NCBI GenBank assembly: GCA_006226415.1
Contig: SBGZ01000007.1
Span: forward strand, 1-35,016
Source: Alphaproteobacteria bacterium
GTDB taxonomy: Bacteria > Pseudomonadota > Alphaproteobacteria > M2410
Reading direction: 5' to 3'
Length of the DNA stretch: 35,016 nt
A model generated the notes under the pieces. It was not told where the DNA came from, ran no database searches, and was given only the letters and a program-made list of their open reading frames with translations. A program made the translations under genes and the position numbers. Shown piece after piece: positions 16,827 to 25,717 of the stretch; within the stretch, counting starts at the first letter, position 1; every line of letters begins with the position of its first letter.

Positions 16827-17299
16827 AAGCTCGATGGCGGAAATGACACAGAACTGGCTAAAGCCTTAAAAACTGGTCGTTATGCACGTTTTGGCACAAC
16901 TTATAAACTCTCGCATTGCGAGAACACTTTTCCGACCCCGCCTTTTTTGAACGCGCCAGGTCGATGAAAAACATTCTGAGGCTTTGGATGGCCGATCCGC
17001 TTTTATCAAAAAGCGGCCCACCGGACCCAAAGCCAAGACACGAGCGTCGGTCAATGTGGCGAATTTTTCTCACAGCCGGCAAAGATTGGAAACAATAGGT
17101 ATGCTGCGCGTTGCAGTGACATCAGTCGCCGAATACTCCACCCCCGTTGTTTTTGCGGGCCGGTTGGACAACGCGCCTTGCGCCGAAATTTCGGGCGCAA
17201 ACCTATACTTCAACAAAAGCACTCCCAAAGCGGCAAGCCCCGTTGCGTCAGCGATGACGCCGGATGCGCGGCTGCAGGTGTGCTTTGAGGACCCCATTA

Positions 17300-19753
17300 A
17301 TGGCAAAGAAAATGCTTATCGATGCGACCCACCCGGAAGAGACCCGTGTGGTAGTCGTACAAGGCAACCGAGTCGAGGAATTCGACTATGAGTCTGCTAA
17401 CAAAAGACAGCTTCGCGGCAATATCTATCTAGCGAAAGTTACCCGCGTCGAACCTTCGCTGCAGGCAGCGTTTGTTGACTACGGCGGAAACCGGCACGGG
17501 TTTCTGGCCTTTTCAGAAATACACCCCGACTATTATCAGATCCCCGTTGCCGACCGGGAAGCGCTGGCGGCTGCGGAAGCAGAAGCGGCGCGGCGCGAGG
17601 CCTCCCTGGAAGATCAGGAACTCGAAGACGAGGACACTGCGGATGACGAAAGTCTCGCCAATGGCGAAGATAGTGCCATCTGGGCGGAAGCTGCCAAACG
17701 TTCCGGTAAACCGCTGACAGCAGAAGACGCCGCAATCTGGGGCGAGATGCTGACGCGATCGGAAGAGCGCGGCGATGCTGGCGATATGCTGGTCGATATC
17801 TCCAAATCCGCGGATGAAGAGAGCGACGAGCGGGAAGATATGCGCCGCCGACGCCGGCGCAATATTCGGCGCTACAAGATCCAAGAGGTCATCAAACGCC
17901 GCCAAATCCTGTTGGTGCAGGTCACCAAAGAAGAACGTGGCAACAAGGGCGCGGCTCTGACAACCTATCTCTCACTGGCCGGGCGCTATTCGGTTTTGAT
18001 GCCCAACACGGCACGTGGCGGCGGCATTTCACGCAAGATTGCCAATGTGACCGACCGTAAGCGATTGAAGTCGGCTGTTTCCGACCTCAATGTGCCGGAC
18101 GGTATGGGCCTTATCATCCGCACCGCTGGCGCCAACCGCAACAAATCCGAAATCAAGCGCGACTACGAATACTTGCTTCGACTTTGGGAAAGCGTGCGCG
18201 AGTTGACCTTAAAATCAAGCGCACCTGCACTTGTTTATGAGGAAGGCAGCCTGATCAAGCGATCCATTCGGGACCTTTACAACAAGGACATCGATTCCGT
18301 GATCGTGGAAGGCGAAGAGGGCTACAAGGAAGCCAAGGCTTTCATGAAAATGCTCATTCCGAGCCACGCCAAAAATGTTCAGAGCTACCGCGATCCCCTG
18401 CCCTTGTTCCAGCGCCATCAGGTCGAGGCTCAACTCGACTCGATGTTTAATCCGACAGTTCAATTGAAATCGGGTGGCTATCTGGTCATCAACCCGACCG
18501 AGGCGCTTGTCTCTATTGACGTCAACTCGGGCCGCGCGACCCGTGAGCACTCCATTGAGGACACGGCCTATAAAACCAACCTTGAAGCCGCGGAAGAAGT
18601 CGCCAGACAGCTCCGGCTGCGCGACCTTGCCGGCCTCATCGTTATTGATTTCATCGATATGGATGAACACCGCAACAACCGCGCGGTGGAGCGAAAACTT
18701 AAAGACAGTTTGAAGACTGACCGCGCCCGTATCCAGGTTGGGCGGATCAGTTCATTCGGCCTGATGGAAATGTCTCGTCAACGGATGCGCTCGGGTCTGC
18801 ACGAAGGCAGCACCGTCACATGTCCGCATTGCGAGGGAACCGGTCTTGTCAAGTCAACGGAATCGGCGTCGCTGTCCTGCATTCGAGCAATCGAAGAGGA
18901 AGGCATTCGTGCGCGCACAGCAAGCTGCGTGTTGAAGGCCCCCGCCGATGTCGCCATGTATCTGCTCAATCAAAAGCGTTCGGAACTTTCACGCATTGAG
19001 CAAAATTATCTTCTGGCGGTCACTGTTGAGATTGATGCCTCCAAGCTCTCCAATGAGTTTGAGATTGTCCGCGGCGACAGCCTTTCTGAAGAACAGTCTG
19101 AGACTGTCGGGCAAACCATCAGCATGGAAACCGGCTATATCGATCACGACGATGACGACGATGTTGTTGAAGCGGTCGAGACCGAGAACGATTTCGACGA
19201 TGATGAAGAAGAGGAACGTCCCGCCCGTCGGCGTCGGCGCAGGAGCCGTGGCGGTCGCCGCCGCAAAGAGGCTTCCAGTGATGAAGACGACAGACAGGAT
19301 GATGACGATCTTGAGGCAGACGATGTCATGGAAGCCGCCGAGGGCGAGGCTGAGGAAGACGATGATCGACCCAAGCGCAAACGGCGGCGCGGGCGGCGTG
19401 GTGGTAAACGCAACCGCCGCGGCAAATCGGCCTCATCAGAGGCCGATGGCGACGACAACGGGTCTGAAGCCGAGGGCGATGACACCGAGTATGAAGAGAA
19501 TTCAGACGCCCCCGAAGCGGACACGACTGTCTCAATCGAAGTAGATGAGATCGAAGAGGCCGCTGCCGAAGAGCCCTCTCCTGCTGAGGTCAATGAAGAG
19601 GATCTGGACGAGGCCATGGTCGCCGAGGCAGCTGAGCCTGAAGAACTCCCCTCTGAAGATGACAGTTCAGACCTCAACGATGAGGCGGTCCTTGAAAATA
19701 CCCCGCCCCCCAGACCTGCAAAACGCGGTTGGTGGCAGCGGAAGTCCGTCTAA
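17300..19753 (+). CDS. rne: Ribonuclease E
   Basis: The main RNA decay and processing endonuclease, 817 residues. The S1 domain near the N-terminus is interrupted by a strongly acidic insertion (about residues 90-190) ending in an Arg run (MRRRRRRNIRRYK). The catalytic core has SIDVNSG (D407) and IDFIDMDEH (from D450), and the zinc link CPHC (C508, C511) needed for dimer pairing. The tail from about 610 is disordered, with alternating Asp/Glu stretches and Arg-rich blocks (RRRRRRSRGG, KRKRRRGRRGG) that should bind RNA and degradosome partners, ending in a GWWQRKSV-type motif. The ATG at 17300 gives the family start MAKKMLIDATHPEE and has GAGG upstream; the frame upstream to 17264 is not conserved in sense. 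A long leader suggests autoregulation. Confidence 0.96.
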   Translation: MAKKMLIDATHPEETRVVVVQGNRVEEFDYESANKRQLRGNIYLAKVTRVEPSLQAAFVDYGGNRHGFLAFSEIHPDYYQIPVADREALAAAEAEAARREASLEDQELEDEDTADDESLANGEDSAIWAEAAKRSGKPLTAEDAAIWGEMLTRSEERGDAGDMLVDISKSADEESDEREDMRRRRRRNIRRYKIQEVIKRRQILLVQVTKEERGNKGAALTTYLSLAGRYSVLMPNTARGGGISRKIANVTDRKRLKSAVSDLNVPDGMGLIIRTAGANRNKSEIKRDYEYLLRLWESVRELTLKSSAPALVYEEGSLIKRSIRDLYNKDIDSVIVEGEEGYKEAKAFMKMLIPSHAKNVQSYRDPLPLFQRHQVEAQLDSMFNPTVQLKSGGYLVINPTEALVSIDVNSGRATREHSIEDTAYKTNLEAAEEVARQLRLRDLAGLIVIDFIDMDEHRNNRAVERKLKDSLKTDRARIQVGRISSFGLMEMSRQRMRSGLHEGSTVTCPHCEGTGLVKSTESASLSCIRAIEEEGIRARTASCVLKAPADVAMYLLNQKRSELSRIEQNYLLAVTVEIDASKLSNEFEIVRGDSLSEEQSETVGQTISMETGYIDHDDDDDVVEAVETENDFDDDEEEERPARRRRRRSRGGRRRKEASSDEDDRQDDDDLEADDVMEAAEGEAEEDDDRPKRKRRRGRRGGKRNRRGKSASSEADGDDNGSEAEGDDTEYEENSDAPEADTTVSIEVDEIEEAAAEEPSPAEVNEEDLDEAMVAEAAEPEELPSEDDSSDLNDEAVLENTPPPRPAKRGWWQRKSV

Positions 19754-19956
19754 CTCTTTGATAGTTATCACTCTTTTTTGCAATATCGAGCGCGGGATCT
19801 TGGCCACATAATGGCCGGATTTCGCATCGATATTCACCTCAAGAGCTTGTGAAGGCGATTTAATATGGCTTTGGTTGACGCCCCCTCATGGGCGACCTAG
19901 GCTCGCCTGCATCTTGTCCCTTGAACGGCAAAGGATTCGGCTGAGGATATTCGAGT

Positions 19957-21339
19957 ATGCGTTTTTCCCCGAAGTTTGTTTTGATATCCCGTCTTCTAGG
20001 GACCCTTCTTTTTTTCCTGGGTCTTAGTATTTTCTGGACCTCCTCGGCTGCGGCTCAATCCCTGATCCGCGACGCTGAGCTGGAAAACTTTCTCGATGAT
20101 CTCATTGATCCCGTTATTGTCGCGGCCCATCTTGAGCCGGATGCGGTTCAATATTACGTCATCAACGATCAGACCCTGAATGCCTTTGTGTCTGGGGGGC
20201 AAAACATCTTCTTCCACACCGGACTTATTGTCGCTGCCGACACCCCTAATGAATTATTGGGCGTCGCGGCCCATGAAACCGGCCATATCGCCGGGGGCCA
20301 TCTGGCCCGCTTTTCAGATGGGGTGGGCGCGGCAAGTGTGCCCATCTATGTTGGTTTGGGACTTGGGATTCTGGCTATTGCTGCGGGCAACCCAGACGCC
20401 GGCATGGCCTTTATCGCTGGCGGTCAGCACGTGGGTACGATGAATTTTCTGTCTTACTCCCGGGCGCAAGAAGCTGCGGCGGACCAGGCGGCAGTGACCT
20501 ATCTGGAACGGGCTGGCGACTCGCCGGATGGGCTTATGGATTTCTTCGAAAATTTCCGCGAGATAGATGTGGTCTCAGGGGCTGAGCGTTACAAATATTG
20601 GCGCACACACCCGCTTTCATCAGACCGGATCTCGGCTTTGCGGCAGAGGGTCGAAGAATCCCCCTATCGCGGCGACCGCGACAATGCGGAAATGAATTAT
20701 CGCTTCCAGATGATCAAAGCTAAACTCTATGGCTTTATCGACCGACCTGAAGCTGCCCTGCGGCGCTTTCCCTCCAGCGACCAATCCGACCCCGCTCATT
20801 ATGGCCGCGCGGTTGCTTATTTCCGCATGAGCAACGTGCCCAAAGCCGTGGATGAAGTAGATCAACTGATCAAGAAACATCCGGACAACCCTTATTATTA
20901 CGAATTGAAGGGCCAAATCCTTTTTGAAAGCGGCAAGATCGAAGAGGCACTGCCTTTCATCCGCAAATCCGTGCAACTGGCGCCGGGTGAAGCTTTGCTA
21001 AGACTTAATCTTGGACAAGCCCTTGTGGCTTTGCCGGGCAGCGAAAAGGATCCAGCGATCACGAAAGAGGCGCAAAAGCATTTACGCAAGGCCATCGCCT
21101 TTGAAAAGGACCTGATTTTTGCCTACCACCAATTGGCGATCACCTACGACCGACAGGGCGATGCAGGCATGGCTGATCTGATGACGGCGGAACGCTATTA
21201 CCACATGGGAGATTTACAAGGCGCCGGTAATTTCGCTGCGCGCGCCAAGGATAAATTGCCGGAAAATTCGGTTCACTGGAACCGCGCGATGGACATCCTG
21301 CAGGTGGTCAAGCTACAACGAGACAAAGGCCACCGGTGA
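19957..21339 (+). CDS. M48 family metalloprotease with TPR repeats (BepA-like)
   Basis: A 460-residue periplasmic protease/chaperone. The signal peptide spans about residues 1-33 (SSAAA|QS). The M48 domain contains HETGH (H106, E107, H110) and a downstream conserved Glu region, YSRAQEAAADQ, which supplies the third zinc ligand. The C-terminal half (about 265-450) consists of TPR-like helices. This matches BepA/YfgC, which helps assemble or degrade outer-membrane proteins such as LptD and BamA. GAGGA precedes the ATG. The stop is followed at once by the dsbA-like gene, which supplies oxidative folding; co-operation in envelope quality control is inferred from this pairing. The 203-bp spacer after rne shows no clear terminator. 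Confidence 0.9.
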   Translation: MRFSPKFVLISRLLGTLLFFLGLSIFWTSSAAAQSLIRDAELENFLDDLIDPVIVAAHLEPDAVQYYVINDQTLNAFVSGGQNIFFHTGLIVAADTPNELLGVAAHETGHIAGGHLARFSDGVGAASVPIYVGLGLGILAIAAGNPDAGMAFIAGGQHVGTMNFLSYSRAQEAAADQAAVTYLERAGDSPDGLMDFFENFREIDVVSGAERYKYWRTHPLSSDRISALRQRVEESPYRGDRDNAEMNYRFQMIKAKLYGFIDRPEAALRRFPSSDQSDPAHYGRAVAYFRMSNVPKAVDEVDQLIKKHPDNPYYYELKGQILFESGKIEEALPFIRKSVQLAPGEALLRLNLGQALVALPGSEKDPAITKEAQKHLRKAIAFEKDLIFAYHQLAITYDRQGDAGMADLMTAERYYHMGDLQGAGNFAARAKDKLPENSVHWNRAMDILQVVKLQRDKGHR

Positions 21340-21380
21340 TGTATTTCAGGGGAAAAAGGCTCCAAGAAAGATATTTGAAT

Positions 21381-22175
21381 ATGAAGATTACTGGCTCTCA
21401 TCTTATCTCCTTTGCTTTGGGCGCTCTTGTCGTTGCCGCGGGGCTTGGCATTGGCTCTCTCGCGTGGTCAGAGGAAAAAAAACAATCTGAGTTTGACGAT
21501 GGACAGGTCGAGGCCATTGAGCAAGTCATCTACGACTACCTTATGAAGCGGCCGGAGGTCATCATTGAGGCGGTTGAGACGCTACAGGCCCGGGAAAAGG
21601 CGGCTGAGCGCGAACGGGTCGCCAAGGCTGTTGTAGAATATAACGAGCTTATTTATACCGCTCTGCCAGGCACTGTATTTGGCAATCCTGATGGGGATGT
21701 GACCGTCGTTGAGTTCTTTGACTACCACTGCGGCTATTGTAAAAAGAACTTCGACAGCCTGATGAGCGCAGTCAGCACCGACAAAAACCTTCGACTGATA
21801 TTGAAGGAGTTCCCGGTCCTTGGAGAGAATTCGGTTGTGGCATCAAAGGCGGCTCTTGCCTCGCAGCGCCAGGGCAAATATGTGGAATTCCATCAGGCCC
21901 TTATGTCGGCTTCAGGAAAACTGACCTCGGACCGTATTGATGCAATCGCAAAGAGTGTGGGTCTTGATGTGGCCCAAATGCACCGGGACATGGACGACCC
22001 TGTCATTGCCGCTCTCATCGATCACAACCGGGACCTGGCTCACGAACTGGGTATCAACGGCACGCCGTCTTTTGTTATTAATGACAAATTGTTCTACGGA
22101 TATCTCGATCCGGAAACTCTGGACAAAGCCATTGGCCTGGCGCGCGCGGATATTTCAGACGCGCAGTCGGGATGA
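21381..22175 (+). CDS. DsbA-family thioredoxin-fold periplasmic protein
   Basis: 264 residues. A signal peptide or uncleaved anchor (about 1-30), an N-terminal helical domain with the ScsC/Com1-like sequence DYLMKRPEVIIEA, and a thioredoxin domain with the active site CGYC (C117-C120) in FFDYHCGYCKKNF and the cis-Pro loop GINGTPSFVIN. It is probably a thiol oxidase or isomerase of the DsbA_Com1-like group. The ATG at 21381 is preferred because AAGAAAGA precedes it and it gives a normal signal peptide; an in-frame ATG at 21336 overlaps the protease stop codon and would add 15 residues. Likely co-transcribed with the M48 gene. Confidence 0.88.
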   Translation: MKITGSHLISFALGALVVAAGLGIGSLAWSEEKKQSEFDDGQVEAIEQVIYDYLMKRPEVIIEAVETLQAREKAAERERVAKAVVEYNELIYTALPGTVFGNPDGDVTVVEFFDYHCGYCKKNFDSLMSAVSTDKNLRLILKEFPVLGENSVVASKAALASQRQGKYVEFHQALMSASGKLTSDRIDAIAKSVGLDVAQMHRDMDDPVIAALIDHNRDLAHELGINGTPSFVINDKLFYGYLDPETLDKAIGLARADISDAQSG

Positions 22176-22230
22176 TTGATTTTTTTGTAACTGCGTAAAA
22201 TTTTATTTTGAAATCTCTTGGGAGGATAAC

Positions 22231-22554
22231 ATGAAAAAATTCGGCATCGCCGCTTTTTCACTTTCAGTATTTTTTGCCACGCCTGCTTTTGCTGGCACGC
22301 TGGATGAAGTCATCGCTAATGGCATGACCATCGAAACAGCTGATGTAACCTACACCGTCACCATGAGCGAAGACGGTTCCTATACTACCGATATCGGCAT
22401 CGAGGGAACTTGGGAGCAAAACGGCGACGAAGTCTGCTTTACCCGGACCACCGGCGAATCTTCTTGCCAGGTTCTGCCCGAAGGCAAAGCTTCCGGCGAT
22501 AGCTGGGAAGGTGAAACAGCCGCTGGCGATTCAGCGACAATCACCATCAACTAA
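22231..22554 (+). CDS. Small exported hypothetical protein
   Basis: 107 residues with a clear signal peptide (MKKFGIAAFSLSVFFATPAFA) and a short mature domain rich in Thr, Gly and Asp. Two cysteines (in EVCFTR and SSCQVL) lie 16 residues apart and could form a disulfide; the upstream DsbA-like protein would be the natural catalyst. The TYTVTMSEDGSYTT...GTWEQNGDEVCF pattern looks like a small beta-barrel seen in secreted hypothetical proteins; I cannot name a family. GGGAGG sits 5 bp before the ATG, the best ribosome site in this neighbourhood, so it may be well expressed. It overlaps the convergent acyltransferase gene by 8 bp. Confidence 0.75.
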   Translation: MKKFGIAAFSLSVFFATPAFAGTLDEVIANGMTIETADVTYTVTMSEDGSYTTDIGIEGTWEQNGDEVCFTRTTGESSCQVLPEGKASGDSWEGETAAGDSATITIN

Positions 22555-23398
22555 ATTTTTCGGGAAGCGCGTAAGTCAGTGACCGCAAGTGGGTTGCGAG
22601 CTCAGCGCGTGAATTGAATTGTTCCAATTCATCAAACGGGATGGGATCGCCGATGACAACATCGACGGTCCCTCCTATTTTTTTGTGCACCTCGTGAAAG
22701 AGCAGCGACTGACGCAGCGCGGTTGAGAACTGCGATACGGTTTGAAACAGTCGGCCATTTTGACCGTCAAAATGGATCGGCAGAACGGTTGCCCGGGCTT
22801 TCCGTATAAGATGCGAGGTAAAAGGCTGCCAGTCCGGGTCGAGGGGCCGCTCAAAGTCAAAGACATGCCGCGCGGTTGACACGGTACCTCCCGGAAAGAC
22901 GACGATGCAGCCGCCTTCCGCCAGGATCCGGCGCGATTCGGAGCGGGTCTTGAGATTTGTTTGCAGGGCCTGCGCCGTTTCACTGAAATCCACCGGCAAC
23001 AAATAGTCAGTCATTTCCGGTACCGCGCAGAGCGCTGAATGGGTAAGGACGCGAAAATTGAGACAGGTTTCCTGAGCCAGGCGCCCAATGATAAGGCCAT
23101 CGAGAACGCCAAAGGGATGGTTGGCGACAATGACCAGCGGCCCTTCTTTCGGGATGCGGGTTAAGCTTTCCCGGGTCACATTTACCGTCATGCGCAGCCG
23201 CGCCAAGGCCTCCGAGAAAAAGGCGCTGTCGGGGTGCCCTTCGGCTACATAGGCCTCATAGAGGCGTTTGAGTTCGGGCTGGCCCGTCACAAGCTCAATG
23301 AAGCGGATCGCCTTGCGCTCAAACCAATTGTGACAGGCGTCGGCGTAAGAAAACCGAAAATCCTTGTCGACAGTGCGAGGTTCGACGGCCGCGGTCAT
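22547..23398 (-). CDS. Lysophospholipid acyltransferase family protein
   Basis: A 283-residue protein of the glycerol-3-phosphate/lysophospholipid acyltransferase (PlsC-like) superfamily. The catalytic motif is NHPFGVLDG (His and Asp separated by five residues, as in the OlsA/hemolysin-related branch, rather than the four of classical PlsC), and the second block is VVFPGGTVSTAR. There is no obvious membrane helix, so association is probably peripheral. It follows thiG by 4 bp in the same direction, so it is likely read from the thi message, although no metabolic link is apparent. The acyl acceptor is uncertain; ornithine-lipid or phospholipid synthesis are the main alternatives. Confidence 0.85.
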   Translation of the reverse strand: MTAAVEPRTVDKDFRFSYADACHNWFERKAIRFIELVTGQPELKRLYEAYVAEGHPDSAFFSEALARLRMTVNVTRESLTRIPKEGPLVIVANHPFGVLDGLIIGRLAQETCLNFRVLTHSALCAVPEMTDYLLPVDFSETAQALQTNLKTRSESRRILAEGGCIVVFPGGTVSTARHVFDFERPLDPDWQPFTSHLIRKARATVLPIHFDGQNGRLFQTVSQFSTALRQSLLFHEVHKKIGGTVDVVIGDPIPFDELEQFNSRAELATHLRSLTYALPEKFS

Positions 23399-23402
23399 GG
23401 CT

Positions 23403-24206
23403 CTAAATCAGTCCCGCCAAGGGGCTTGAGGGATCGGCATATCTCTTCTTGGCCATGCGTCCGGCGAGATAGGCCTGACGTCCGGCGATGACCGCATGTT
23501 TCATGGCGGAAGCCATGGCAACCGGGTCCCTGGCTTCGGCTATTGCGGTGTTGACGATCAGTCCATCACAGCCCAGTTCCATGGCAATGGCGGCGTCTGA
23601 TGCCGTGCCCACCCCGGCATCGACCAATACAGGCACCTTGGCGTTTTCGATGATCAGGCGAATGCCAATGGGGTTTTGAATGCCAAGGCCCGACCCGATG
23701 GGCGCGGCGAGCGGCATGATCGCGGCGCAGCCGATATCTTCAAGCTGCTTCGCCATGATGGGGTCATCTGAGCAATAAACCATGACATCGAAACCGTCCT
23801 TGATCAGCAGCTCCGCTGCCCGCAGCGTTTCTGGCATATTGGGATAAAGCGTTTTCTGGTCGCCAAGCACTTCCAGCTTGACCAGATTCCAACCGCCCGC
23901 CTCACGTGCGAGCCGCAGGGTTCTGACCGCATCTTCACCGGTAAAGCAACCGGCGGTGTTGGGCAGATATACGACCTCCTTCGGGTCGATAAAATCGACC
24001 AACATGGGCTCGTCCTTGTTGGTCAGATTGACCCGGCGCACGGCTACGGTCACGATCTCAGCCCCGGAGGCCTTCAGCGCCGCGGCGTTCTCAGCGTAAT
24101 CTTTGTATTTTCCCGTACCGATGATGAGCCGCGACTTAAATTGCCGCCCGGCAATCACAAGGCTTTCTTGATCGTTGGTCTTGGTTTCAACCGCTGCCAG
24201 ACTCAT
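23403..24206 (-). CDS. thiG: Thiazole synthase
   Basis: Makes the thiazole phosphate moiety of thiamine from deoxyxylulose phosphate, dehydroglycine and ThiS thiocarboxylate. The 267-residue TIM barrel carries the Schiff-base Lys in [10 protein letters not shown], the phosphate-binding loops PIGSGLGI and [12 protein letters not shown], and [12 protein letters not shown]. An AGAGGAG site precedes the ATG. It lies 89 bp downstream of thiS. No thiO/thiH, thiC or thiE is in the window, so the dehydroglycine source must be encoded elsewhere. Confidence 0.96.
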   Translation of the reverse strand: MSLAAVETKTNDQESLVIAGRQFKSRLIIGTGKYKDYAENAAALKASGAEIVTVAVRRVNLTNKDEPMLVDFIDPKEVVYLPNTAGCFTGEDAVRTLRLAREAGGWNLVKLEVLGDQKTLYPNMPETLRAAELLIKDGFDVMVYCSDDPIMAKQLEDIGCAAIMPLAAPIGSGLGIQNPIGIRLIIENAKVPVLVDAGVGTASDAAIAMELGCDGLIVNTAIAEARDPVAMASAMKHAVIAGRQAYLAGRMAKKRYADPSSPLAGLI

Positions 24207-24295
24207 GAGGCTTCTGCTCCTCTAAGCATTCATTCTTTTGATCTAATGGCTCTCTTCGTCATAACGCATCCGAGCCGGTTAAGCGAAGCGCAATT

Positions 24296-24499
24296 TCAAC
24301 CTCCGCCGATGAAATGCACAATTTCGAGCCGGTCGCCGTCCAAGATGACGACCTCGTCAAATTGGGATTTGGGAACAATTTCCAGGTTACGCTCCACGGC
24401 GACCTTGGCGCGCGGCAGATCCAAATGGGCCAGCATGGCCGCGACCTTGAGCCCCTGCGGCAGTTCTATTTCTTCACCATTGAGATGAATCTTGATCAT
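24296..24499 (-). CDS. thiS: Sulfur carrier protein ThiS
   Basis: A 67-residue ubiquitin-like sulfur carrier. It ends in the diglycine required for thiocarboxylate formation (HFIGGG) and shows the ThiS pattern MIKIHLNGEE...GDRLEIVHF. GAAGGA lies very close (about 3 bases) before the ATG. It heads the thiS-thiG-acyltransferase unit. I looked on the minus strand upstream for a TPP riboswitch and found no THI-box motif. Confidence 0.93.
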   Translation of the reverse strand: MIKIHLNGEEIELPQGLKVAAMLAHLDLPRAKVAVERNLEIVPKSQFDEVVILDGDRLEIVHFIGGG

Positions 24500-24646
24500 T
24501 ATCCTTCACAGCCTTTGTTTTTCAGGCACCGCACATGCCCGAGAGATAGCCCGATTGGCCTCAAGGTCAAGGAAAACCCACAAATAGGTGGCAAAAAGGC
24601 GCAGATTCCGCGGTTTTTTTGCTTCTGATCCCTTTCCTCGAATCTG

Positions 24647-24674
24647 TTGTTTTTTCAAGGGCTTGAGCTATAAA
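24647..24674 (+). promoter_or_regulatory. Candidate sigma-70-type promoter for aroQ-accBC
   Basis: TTGTTT (24647-24652), a 16-bp spacer and TATAAA (24669-24674), 90 bp before the aroQ start. A GGGG...CCCC hairpin (about 24675-24692) would lie at the start of the leader. Confidence 0.45.
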
Positions 24675-24763
24675 GGGGATCAATTGCCCCCTTGAGCCGC
24701 ATCGGCTTTTGGGGGGCTTCACATGAGACCTGACCTTTAGATCAGACGGGAATCGCATTTTTC

Positions 24764-25204
24764 ATGGCCGGAACTATTTTCATTCTCAATGGCCCAAATC
24801 TAAATCTTCTGGGCCAACGCGAAGTGGACGTCTATGGCGCCACAACGCTTGGTGAGATTGAAGAGGCCTGCCGAACGGCCGCCGCGCCGCTGGGATATGC
24901 GATCGAGTTCCGCCAATCCAATCAGGAAGGCGAGCTCGTTACATGGATCCAGGAGGCACGGGAACAGGCTGTGGGCCTTGTCATCAATGCCGCGGCTTAT
25001 ACCCATACTTCCTACGCCATCCCCGATGCTCTGGCGACTTTCGATGGGGCCAAGATTGAAGTTCATCTCTCCAATATTTTTAAACGCGAAGTGTTCCGTC
25101 ACCATTCCACGCTTTCAAATCAAGTTGACGGTGTGATATGCGGACTGGGACCTAAAGGTTATGTGCTGGCGATTGAGGCAATCGCGGAGATTGCCGGTTC
25201 GTGA
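24764..25204 (+). CDS. aroQ: Type II 3-dehydroquinate dehydratase
   Basis: Catalyses dehydration of 3-dehydroquinate to 3-dehydroshikimate in the shikimate pathway. At 146 residues it has the usual type II length. Signatures are NGPNLNLLGQRE, the catalytic Tyr in VYG, NAAAYTHTS, the catalytic His region HLSNIFKREVFRHHS, and GLGPKGY. It is the first gene of a likely aroQ-accB-accC unit; 32 bp separate it from accB. The ribosome site is weak. Confidence 0.96.
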   Translation: MAGTIFILNGPNLNLLGQREVDVYGATTLGEIEEACRTAAAPLGYAIEFRQSNQEGELVTWIQEAREQAVGLVINAAAYTHTSYAIPDALATFDGAKIEVHLSNIFKREVFRHHSTLSNQVDGVICGLGPKGYVLAIEAIAEIAGS

Positions 25205-25236
25205 CCAGATTAGAAGTTAACTAATAAGGATCAGAC

Positions 25237-25701
25237 GTGAGCCATAGTAAGAGCGGTTCGAATATCGACCAGAACCTTATCCGAGATCTTGCAACTCTGT
25301 TGAAAGAGACCGAACTTTCTGAAATCGAAATTGAACAGGACGGCCTGCGCGTACGAGTCGCGCGCCAACTGACGGGTGTGGCTCAGGTCGCGGCGACACC
25401 GATTGCCGCGCCTGCAGCGGCAGCAGCCCCAGCCGCCGCAGCGGCGGAGGCAGATTTGTCCAAGCACCCCGGCGCTGTGACGTCGCCAATGGTCGGCACG
25501 ATCTATGTGGCGCCGGAACCGGGCGCACGGTCCTTTGTGAATGTTGGTGATACGGTGAGTGAAGGCCAGACCGTTCTCATTGTCGAAGCCATGAAAACCA
25601 TGAATCACATTCCTGCGCCAAAGGCCGGCAAAGTGACCCAAATCCTCGTGGAAGATGGTCAGCCGATCGAATTCGGCGAGCCACTTTTGATCATCGAATA
25701 G
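25237..25701 (+). CDS. accB: Biotin carboxyl carrier protein of acetyl-CoA carboxylase
   Basis: Carries biotin for the first step of fatty-acid synthesis. 154 residues: an N-terminal helical region (about 1-50), an Ala/Pro-rich flexible linker (about 52-78), and a biotinyl domain with the modification site EAMKTMN (K120). The start codon is GTG, with ATAAGGA eight bases upstream. It lies 16 bp before accC, the usual pairing. Confidence 0.96.
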   Translation: MSHSKSGSNIDQNLIRDLATLLKETELSEIEIEQDGLRVRVARQLTGVAQVAATPIAAPAAAAAPAAAAAEADLSKHPGAVTSPMVGTIYVAPEPGARSFVNVGDTVSEGQTVLIVEAMKTMNHIPAPKAGKVTQILVEDGQPIEFGEPLLIIE

Positions 25702-25717
25702 ATCGGGGTCCAACTTA

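Larger units (their letters stand above)
16567..17299. other. Divergent amiC-rne intergenic region with long rne leader
   Basis: 733 bp without a convincing protein gene. It contains a palindromic CtrA-type box (16661-16675), a candidate rne promoter (16798-16826), and then about 470 bp that would be 5' leader. Within the leader are a perfect 6-bp hairpin with loop ATT (16909-16923), an 8-bp hairpin CCGCTTTT/AAAAGCGG (16997-17016) and a near-perfect 23-base palindrome (17178-17200). RNase E is known in several bacteria to autoregulate through a long structured leader, so this arrangement is plausible here; no match to a named RNA family is claimed. Confidence 0.6.

Noticed and set aside
16984-17391. 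A 135-codon plus-strand reading frame overlapping the rne start
   Set aside because: No ribosome site or recognisable motifs; its end runs out of frame through the conserved rne N-terminus, and the DNA is better explained as rne leader.
24500-24763. Possible TPP riboswitch upstream of thiS
   Set aside because: On the minus strand no CTGAGA or ACCCTTTGAACCTGAT-like core is present; only generic hairpins were seen.
25201-25236. TTAACTAATAA between aroQ and accB as a CtrA site
   Set aside because: Only one TTAA half-site; the second is absent at N7 spacing.
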